A stretch of DNA of 64,000 bases, taken from contig NZ_CP059851.1 of assembly GCF_014117445.1 (NCBI RefSeq), forward strand, positions 620,001 through 684,000, read 5' to 3'. A model generated the notes under the pieces. That model did no database searches. It was not told the origin of the DNA and saw nothing but the letters and a program-made list of their open reading frames with translations. This DNA is from Sandaracinobacteroides saxicola (GTDB taxonomy: Bacteria > Pseudomonadota > Alphaproteobacteria > Sphingomonadales > Sphingomonadaceae). The position numbers and the translations under genes are program-made. Shown piece by piece: positions 59,153-64,000 of this stretch (positions within the stretch are counted from its first letter, which is position 1; the number at the start of each line of letters is the position of its first letter).

Positions 59153-59521
59153 TCATGGCAAGTCGGCGCCGAGTTTCAGCAGACCGGCTGCGGCGAGGAG
59201 CCGCCGGTCGCGCGTCCAGAGGCGACAGCCGGCGGTGAGCATCGTTGCGGCAAGCAGATGCACATCGATGTAGCTGAGTTTGCGGGAATGGAGCGGGACG
59301 GATTCGATAAATTGCATCACCTCTTCATGCGATGCGGTTTCGCATCGCGGGAGTTCATCGAGCATGGTCAGCACGTCATCGCGTCCTATGATCGGCCCGA
59401 CGGCGATTTCACCCAGCACCATCGGATGGACGTGAAGTTGACGATTGCTGACAAGTTCGGTCAGCTTTGCATCCGGCTGACGAAAATGAACGAGCCAGAT
59501 ATTCGTGTCGGCCAGGATCAA
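59153..59521 (-). CDS. vapC: VapC-family PIN-domain toxin
   Basis: A 122-residue PIN toxin with LADTNIWLVHF, LGEIAVGPI, YIDVHLLAATML and LWTRDRRLLAAA holding the acidic site. It starts at TTG (59521) overlapping the antitoxin stop (TTGA). Confidence 0.93.
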   Translation of the reverse strand: MILADTNIWLVHFRQPDAKLTELVSNRQLHVHPMVLGEIAVGPIIGRDDVLTMLDELPRCETASHEEVMQFIESVPLHSRKLSYIDVHLLAATMLTAGCRLWTRDRRLLAAAGLLKLGADLP

Positions 59522-59742
59522 GCAAAAGGCTCGCTGTCAGCGCCGAACTCGTCCCATGGTCGCTTTCGCGGGGTGATTTCCAGGTCGGGCATCGTTCCGC
59601 CCAGCGCTGCCAGCCGGAGTCCGGCCTGCCACGCCACATAGGACCGCAAGGCTTCATTGATGACCGCCGATTTTTCCTTGAGACCGGAATAGACCGCGGC
59701 CCGTTCGATCAGCCGATCATCCAGGGTGACAGTTGTACGCAT
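59518..59742 (-). CDS. vapB: VapB-type antitoxin (ribbon-helix-helix)
   Basis: A 74-residue antitoxin with the RHH start MRTTVTLDDRLIERAAVYSG and LKEKSAVINEALRSYVAWQA, then a Pro/Trp-rich tail (RKRPWDEF) that binds the toxin. Unlike the two AbrB-type VapB proteins in this window it is of the DUF2191 type. A perfect operator-like dyad lies 20 bp upstream of its ATG. Confidence 0.92.
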   Translation of the reverse strand: MRTTVTLDDRLIERAAVYSGLKEKSAVINEALRSYVAWQAGLRLAALGGTMPDLEITPRKRPWDEFGADSEPFA

Positions 59743-59762
59743 GTCAATTCTCCGCTTCGCAT

Positions 59763-59782
59763 ATCAAATGGCACCATTTGAT
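59763..59782. promoter_or_regulatory. Operator-like inverted repeat of the vapBC module
   Basis: ATCAAATGG (59763-59771) and CCATTTGAT (59774-59782) pair perfectly with a 2-bp spacer, followed by a run of T on the plus strand. Toxin-antitoxin complexes normally autorepress through such a dyad near the antitoxin start. Confidence 0.7.
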
Positions 59783-59799
59783 GCTTTTTTCAATGCCAG

Positions 59800-61173
59800 C
59801 TACAGATGGATGACGCGGCCATAGGCGTCGAGCACGCTTTCGTGCATCATTTCGCTGAGCGTTGGGTGGGGGAAGATGGTGGCCATCAGGGTTTCCTCGG
59901 TCGCCTCGCATTGGCGGGCGATGGCATAGCCCTGGATCAGTTCGGTGACTTCGGCGCCGGCCATGTGGGCGCCCAGCAGCTCGCCGGTGCTGGCGTCGAA
60001 CACGGTCTTGACGATGCCATCCGCCTCGCCGAGCGCGATCGCCTTGCCGTTGCCGATGAAGGGGAAGCGGCCGACCTTGACCTGGTGGCCGGCCTCGATG
60101 GCCTTCGCTTCAGTGAGGCCGACGCTGGCGACCTGGGGGCGGGAATAGGTGCAGCCGGGGATGTTGGATTTGTCCATGGGGTGGGCGTGCGGCTGGTTGG
60201 TGAGGCGTTCGACGGCGACGATGCCTTCGTGGCTGGCCTTGTGCGCGAGCCAGGGGGCGCCGGTGACGTCACCGATCGCCCAGAGGCCGGGGACGGTGGT
60301 GGCGCCCCATTCGTCCGTGACGATGTGGCCGCGGTCGGTCTTTACGCCGAGGGCTTCGAGCCCGAGATTTTCGGTGTTGGGGGCGATGCCGATGGCGATG
60401 ATGACATGGCTGAAGCGCGATGCTTCGCCATTGATGGTGGCGGTGACGCCGTCGGCGTCGGGTTCCAGCTTTTCGACGCTGGATTGGGTGCGCAGCGTCA
60501 TGCCCTGTTTGGTCAGCGCCTTGGCCATGAAGGCGCTGATGTCGGCATCCTCCACGGGCAGGATGCGGTCCAGCATTTCGACGACGGTGACCTTTGCGCC
60601 CATGTCCGAATAGAAGCTGGCGAATTCGATGCCGATGGCGCCGCTGCCGATGACCAAGAGGTCTGTCGGCATGGCGGGCGGGACCATGGCGTGGCGGTAG
60701 GTCCAGATGCGCTCGCCATCGGCCTTCAGGTGGGGGAGTTCGCGGGCGCGGGCGCCGGTGGCGATGATGATGTTGGGGGCGGTGAGGGTGCGCTCGCCGA
60801 CCTGGACGGTGGTGGCGGAGGCGAGGGTGGCGACGCCTTCAACGACGGTGACCTTGTTCTTCTTCATCAGGCCCTTGACGCCGGCATTCAATTGCCCGGC
60901 GACCTTGCGGCTGCGGTCGGTCACCTTGGCGAGGTCGAAGCTGGGTTTGTCCGCGGTGAGGCCGTAGGCGCTGGCGTGGTCCATGTAGTGCTTGATTTCG
61001 GACGTGCGCAGCAGCGCCTTGGTGGGGATGCAGCCCCAGTTGAGGCAGATGCCGCCAAGGCGCTCGCGCTCCACGATGGCGACCTTCTGACCAAGCTGCG
61101 ACGCGCGGATGGCGGCGACATAGCCGCCGGGGCCGGAGCCGATGATGATGAGGTCGAAGGGTTCGGCGGGCAT
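59800..61173 (-). CDS. lpdA: Dihydrolipoamide dehydrogenase (E3)
   Basis: A 457-residue FAD enzyme that reoxidises dihydrolipoyl groups. The FAD motif is IIIGSGPGGYVAAIRASQLG, the redox pair is GGICLNWGCIPTK (Cys43, Cys48), the NAD site is LLVIGSGAIGIEFASFYSDM and the C-terminal His-Glu is in ATIFPHPTLSEMMHE. It belongs with pdhBC just upstream, so it is probably the E3 of pyruvate dehydrogenase. Confidence 0.97.
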   Translation of the reverse strand: MPAEPFDLIIIGSGPGGYVAAIRASQLGQKVAIVERERLGGICLNWGCIPTKALLRTSEIKHYMDHASAYGLTADKPSFDLAKVTDRSRKVAGQLNAGVKGLMKKNKVTVVEGVATLASATTVQVGERTLTAPNIIIATGARARELPHLKADGERIWTYRHAMVPPAMPTDLLVIGSGAIGIEFASFYSDMGAKVTVVEMLDRILPVEDADISAFMAKALTKQGMTLRTQSSVEKLEPDADGVTATINGEASRFSHVIIAIGIAPNTENLGLEALGVKTDRGHIVTDEWGATTVPGLWAIGDVTGAPWLAHKASHEGIVAVERLTNQPHAHPMDKSNIPGCTYSRPQVASVGLTEAKAIEAGHQVKVGRFPFIGNGKAIALGEADGIVKTVFDASTGELLGAHMAGAEVTELIQGYAIARQCEATEETLMATIFPHPTLSEMMHESVLDAYGRVIHL

Positions 61174-61586
61174 TACACAGTCTCCGGTTCTGCATATCGG
61201 ATGTTTTCGGGCAGCCAGGTGACGATGCCCGTTCCGAACAGGTCACGATCGCGGGTCATGACCGGGGCATTGAACGCCATGGCAAGGGCGAGGAGGGGCC
61301 AATCCTTGTCGCGCGCGCAGCCGACAAGGCGCGCCATGGCCTGGGTTTGGAAGGACGCATAATCCTCCTGGCCGGTCACGGACACCAGCGACCACAGGAT
61401 GGACGGGTTTGGCATGGGCACTGCCTTGTGGCGCGCCACATGAGGCACAACGGTGGCGACTTCTTCGGCCTGTGCGGCCGGCGTTGTCAGCGCGAAGCCC
61501 CGGTCGTTCAAATCTCTCAGCATTCGCATCGATGTTCCGAACAGCGAGCCCAGCAGGATGTTGGCGTCGATGATGAGGTCGCTCAC
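61173..61586 (-). CDS. PIN-domain toxin-like protein
   Basis: A 137-residue PIN protein with the first acidic residue in LIIDANILLGSLFG, a middle stretch DWPLLALAMAF and the late MTRDRDLFGTGIVTWLPE. The pattern is VapC-like but with fewer clear middle Asp residues than the other toxins here. The GTG start overlaps the antitoxin stop. Placed inside the pdhC-lpdA interval. Confidence 0.85.
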   Translation of the reverse strand: MSDLIIDANILLGSLFGTSMRMLRDLNDRGFALTTPAAQAEEVATVVPHVARHKAVPMPNPSILWSLVSVTGQEDYASFQTQAMARLVGCARDKDWPLLALAMAFNAPVMTRDRDLFGTGIVTWLPENIRYAEPETV

Positions 61587-61852
61587 GGCTTGCCGTCGGC
61601 GAGTGGTGCTCCTGACGGGTCAAGGCCAAGGTCGGCGAGAATGTCGTACGGCTCGATCCCGTGTGCGCGCAGCGATGCCTGATAAGCCTCGATGTCGCGC
61701 ACTGCGGCCGCAGCGACTTCAGCAGGAACCGGACGTCGCTCGGGAATGAAGCGGCCCAGGCGCTTTCCGCGGTTGGTGATGACCACCGGCTCCGCGCCGT
61801 GCACCATCTCGCTGAAACGCTCGCGAAACTCGCGAATTCCGACCTGGATCAT
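61583..61852 (-). CDS. Phd-like antitoxin
   Basis: An 89-residue protein starting MIQVGIREFRERFSEMVHGA then EPVVITNRGKRLGRFIPERR, the Phd/YefM dimerisation and DNA-binding pattern. The C-terminal tail covers the PIN toxin. It starts 58 bp after the pdhC stop and interrupts the conserved pdhC-lpdA pair. Confidence 0.87.
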   Translation of the reverse strand: MIQVGIREFRERFSEMVHGAEPVVITNRGKRLGRFIPERRPVPAEVAAAAVRDIEAYQASLRAHGIEPYDILADLGLDPSGAPLADGKP

Positions 61853-61910
61853 GCAGCTGCTCCTTGTGCACACATATGTGGCAACAAGGCGTGGGAGTCA
61901 AGTTCAGCGT

Positions 61911-63317
61911 TCAAGCGAGCATCCCCAGTGGCGCTTCGATCAGGGTTTTGAAGGCGCTCATCAGCTGGGCGCCGACGGCGCCGTCGATGGCGCGGTGGTC
62001 GAAGCTGCCGGTGGCGCTCATCACGGTGGCGATGGCCAGCGCGTCGTCCACCACATAGGGGCGTTTTTCGCCGGCGCCGACCGCAAGAATCAACCCTTCC
62101 GGCGGGTTGATGACGGCGTCGAACTGTTTGATGCCGAACATGCCCAGGTTGGAGAGGCTGGCGGTGCCGCCGCTGTATTCGGGCGGTTGCAGCTTGCCCT
62201 CCTTGGCGCGGGCGGCGAGATCTTTCATTTCGGTGGCGATTGCCGAGAGGCGTTTGTTGCCGGCGTCGCGGATGACGGGGGTGATGAGGCCGCCGGGAAT
62301 GGCGACGGCGACGGAGATGTCCGCGCGGTGGAATTTGCGCAGGGAATCGCCGGCGAAGCTGACGTTGGCGTCCGGCACGGCGTGGAGGGCGAGGCCGAGC
62401 GCCTTTACGATCAGGTCGTTGACGGAAAGCTTGATGTTCTGCGGTTCGAGCGCCTTGTTCAGGTCGGCGCGGAGTTTGAGGAGGGCGTCGAGCCGGACAT
62501 CGACCGTGAGGTAGAAATGCGGGACGGTGGTTTTGGATTCGGTGAGGCGGCGCGCGATGGTCTTGCGCATGTTGCTGAGTTTGAGGGTGTCGTGGGGGAC
62601 GTCCGTGGGGGCTGGGGTGGATGCGGTGATAGTGTTGCCCCCTCCGCTCGCCGTTGGCGAGTCGCTCCCCCGTGCCGGGGGAGAGACTGGTGCGGTTTCA
62701 GCGGCTTGCTGAGCGCTGACGATAGCAAGGGCCGGGCGGGCGGTGGCGGCTTCGACGTCGGCTTTGATGATGCGGCCGCCCGGGCCGGTGCCGGTGAGGG
62801 TGGCGAGGTCGATGTTGCGGACCTGGGCGATGCGGCGGGCGAGGGGGGAGGCGATGGGGCGCGTGCCCCCTCCGTCACTCGCTGCGCTCGTGCCACCTCC
62901 CCCGCTGCGCAGGGGAGGAGCGACTGGTGCGCTTGCGGGCGTTGGTTGCTCCACCTTGCTGGGTTCTGTCGAGGTGGGTGTTGGTTGGGGTGGGGGGGCC
63001 TTTGCGGGGAGGGTGACACCCCCTCCGCTCGGCTGCACCGAGTCGCTCCCCCTTGCAGGGGGAGAGCTGTCCTCGCCTTCTTCGGCGAGGGTGGCGATGG
63101 GGGTGTTGACTTTGACCTCCTCGGCGCCTTCCTCGACCAGGAGGGCCGTGACGGTACCTTCGTCCACGGCTTCGACTTCCATGGTCGCCTTGTCGGTTTC
63201 GATCTCGGCGATGATCTGGCCGGATTTGACGCTGTCGCCGGGCTTGATGTGCCATTTGGCGAGCGTGCCCGATTCCATCGTGGGGGACAGGGCGGGCATG
63301 GTGATGGTGATGGGCAT
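61911..63317 (-). CDS. pdhC: Dihydrolipoamide acetyltransferase (E2) of pyruvate dehydrogenase
   Basis: A 468-residue E2: lipoyl domain (about 1-80) with lipoylated Lys43 in [14 protein letters not shown], a long linker (about 81-155), the peripheral-subunit-binding domain (about 156-190, [20 protein letters not shown]), a second linker and the catalytic core with [14 protein letters not shown] (His, Asp) near the C-terminus. The linkers contain three copies of a dispersed palindromic repeat read in frame (residues about 84-101, 132-152 and 211-229), giving peptides such as SPPARGSDS and SGGG. ATG 63317 is the conserved start. Confidence 0.96.
   Translation of the reverse strand: MPITITMPALSPTMESGTLAKWHIKPGDSVKSGQIIAEIETDKATMEVEAVDEGTVTALLVEEGAEEVKVNTPIATLAEEGEDSSPPARGSDSVQPSGGGVTLPAKAPPPQPTPTSTEPSKVEQPTPASAPVAPPLRSGGGGTSAASDGGGTRPIASPLARRIAQVRNIDLATLTGTGPGGRIIKADVEAATARPALAIVSAQQAAETAPVSPPARGSDSPTASGGGNTITASTPAPTDVPHDTLKLSNMRKTIARRLTESKTTVPHFYLTVDVRLDALLKLRADLNKALEPQNIKLSVNDLIVKALGLALHAVPDANVSFAGDSLRKFHRADISVAVAIPGGLITPVIRDAGNKRLSAIATEMKDLAARAKEGKLQPPEYSGGTASLSNLGMFGIKQFDAVINPPEGLILAVGAGEKRPYVVDDALAIATVMSATGSFDHRAIDGAVGAQLMSAFKTLIEAPLGMLA
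62639..62687. repeat. Dispersed double-hairpin repeat in pdhC, copy 1
   Basis: CCCCCTCCGCTCGCC-GTT-GGCGAG, then CTCCCCC-GTGCC-GGGGGAG. It encodes [16 protein letters not shown] when read on the coding strand. The hairpin arms differ from the other copies but keep pairing. Confidence 0.8.
62866..62921. repeat. Dispersed double-hairpin repeat in pdhC, copy 2
   Basis: CCCCCTCCGTCACTCG-CTG-CGCTCGTG, then CCTCCCC-CGCTGCGC-AGGGGAGG. It encodes [19 protein letters not shown] in the linker ahead of the subunit-binding domain. Confidence 0.8.
63019..63066. repeat. Dispersed double-hairpin repeat in pdhC, copy 3
   Basis: CCCCCTCCGCTCGG-CTGCA-CCGAG, then CTCCCCCTTGCAGGGGGAG. It encodes [16 protein letters not shown] in the linker just after the lipoyl domain. 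Confidence 0.8.
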
Positions 63318-63321
63318 GGCT

Positions 63322-63672
63322 TTACTCCGGCATTGCTTCAATCGCCGTGCGAATAGCATTCGCGTCTCCCCCCGGCGGCGTTACGGCGGCAACAATCTCG
63401 TCTATGGTATGGGATTTTGAGCGCCTTATACCTGCCAAGACAATCATCAAAAGAATTTCATCTGGAGCATTTCTGAGCTCTTTGACCTGCGTTCGCATGC
63501 CTTCAAACGCTGGCACGCAAAAACTTGTGATTCTCGCCCCTAAATCAACGTCATCACGAAACGGCAAGGTTTTGCAGAAATAGTCCCAGCGGTCGCAAGC
63601 GCGTTCCACCATCGGTCTCATCACTCTGATTGCGTCGTCTGCGTTCGACTTTCGTCTGCGAAATGGCCACAT
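63322..63672 (-). CDS. Unknown 116-aa protein between pdhB and pdhC
   Basis: An apparently intact gene with ATG ([20 protein letters not shown]) and stop TAA 4 bp before the pdhC start. It is rich in helix-forming residues ([39 protein letters not shown]) and has a basic N-terminus. No family recognised. Codon use and GC content are lower than in pdhB and pdhC. It breaks a normally contiguous pair of genes, which suggests insertion. Confidence 0.72.
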   Translation of the reverse strand: MWPFRRRKSNADDAIRVMRPMVERACDRWDYFCKTLPFRDDVDLGARITSFCVPAFEGMRTQVKELRNAPDEILLMIVLAGIRRSKSHTIDEIVAAVTPPGGDANAIRTAIEAMPE

Positions 63673-63681
63673 AGCAGCAGC

Positions 63682-64000
63682 TCAACAGATCGATTTGACG
63701 GCGGCGACCACATCCGCGGCCTTTACCAGGGCGGCTTTTTCGAGGTTGTTGGCGTAGGGGAGGGGGACGTCCTTGTTGGTGACGCGCAGGACGGGGGCGT
63801 CGAGGTCGTCGAAGCCTTGTTCCATGCAGAGGGCGATGATCTCGCTGGCGATGCTGCACGTGGGCCAGTTTTCTTCGACAACGATGAGCCTGTTGGTTTT
63901 TTTGAGCGACGCCAGCACGGCGGCGGTGTCGAGCGGGCGGAGGGTGCGGAGGTCGAGGACTTCGGCTTCGATGCCTTCGGCGCTCAGCGTTTTGGCGGCG
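63682..64000 (-). CDS. pdhB: Pyruvate dehydrogenase E1 beta subunit, C-terminal part
   Basis: About 106 C-terminal residues are visible: [20 protein letters not shown], then [20 protein letters not shown] and [20 protein letters not shown], ending [20 protein letters not shown]. This is the transketolase C-terminal domain of the alphaproteobacterial PdhB. The N-terminal part lies beyond the window. It is upstream of the orphan gene and pdhC. Confidence 0.95.
   Translation of the reverse strand, partial: AAKTLSAEGIEAEVLDLRTLRPLDTAAVLASLKKTNRLIVVEENWPTCSIASEIIALCMEQGFDDLDAPVLRVTNKDVPLPYANNLEKAALVKAADVVAAVKSIC

Noticed and set aside
1-64000. tRNA, rRNA, CRISPR arrays, prophage and insertion sequences
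   Set aside because: No T-loop/D-loop patterns, no regularly spaced repeats, no transposase or phage motif was seen.

Overview
The window is a high-GC chromosome segment from an alphaproteobacterium, most likely of the order Sphingomonadales. The clues are PEPxxWA-CTERM secreted proteins, an UrcA-family protein, a GcrA cell-cycle regulator, a ybgC-tolQRAB-pal operon, a large TonB-dependent receptor, a RibB protein with an N-terminal helix-turn-helix domain, and dispersed palindromic repeats of the type common in sphingomonads. The genus cannot be fixed from sequence alone. I see no rRNA, tRNA, CRISPR array, prophage or insertion sequence.

Layout. 0-9 kb (all minus strand): one long housekeeping run, ffh, rpsP, rimM, vapBC, trmD, rplS, ybgC, tolQ-tolR-tolA-tolB-pal, ispG. 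Two tandem parS centromere sites lie between ybgC and tolQ, so the segment is probably in the origin-proximal ParB domain. 9-25 kb: a GNAT acetyltransferase, vapBC, glnK-amtB with a sigma-54 promoter, ccdAB, tldD, a LytS/LytTR two-component pair, a CoA-transferase, hisN, parDE, a quinone/enone oxidoreductase and ribB-ribH. 25-37 kb: a divergent accessory cluster. On the minus strand lie TetR, P450, SDR, histidine phosphatase, acyl-CoA synthetase, an unknown 198-aa protein and a TonB receptor. On the plus strand lie two PEP-utilising/dikinase-like proteins and an SDR. 37-42 kb: a repeat-rich gene-poor stretch, two PEP-CTERM proteins, ilvD and a toxin-antitoxin pair. 42-51 kb: an amidase/EamA/DnaJ/LysE/cold-shock run, rluD-rpoH, a PEP-CTERM pair, gcrA, an ABC-2 permease and a TetR/GST pair. 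51-59 kb: argD-argF-hslO, then astA-astD-astB with a divergent Lrp regulator. 59-64 kb: vapBC, then the pyruvate dehydrogenase block pdhB (partial), an orphan gene, pdhC, a PIN-type toxin-antitoxin pair and lpdA.

How it fits together. The basic machinery covers envelope integrity (Tol-Pal), ribosome and RNA maturation, protein targeting, heat shock and redox stress (RpoH, Hsp33), nitrogen uptake (PII-AmtB), arginine synthesis and breakdown (arg and ast genes), riboflavin synthesis and pyruvate oxidation. Seven type II toxin-antitoxin modules are scattered through 64 kb, two of them inside conserved housekeeping operons.

The best candidates for something undescribed are: (1) the split dikinase pair, whose ATP-grasp protein resembles the N-terminal half of pyruvate phosphate dikinase but lacks the PEP/pyruvate barrel, next to a 592-aa protein with a second swivelling phosphohistidine domain, embedded in a P450/acyl-CoA synthetase cluster; (2) a RibB fused to a DNA-binding domain, with a perfect 20-bp palindrome just upstream of its start; (3) three dispersed repeats read in frame as linker peptides in the E2 subunit of pyruvate dehydrogenase.
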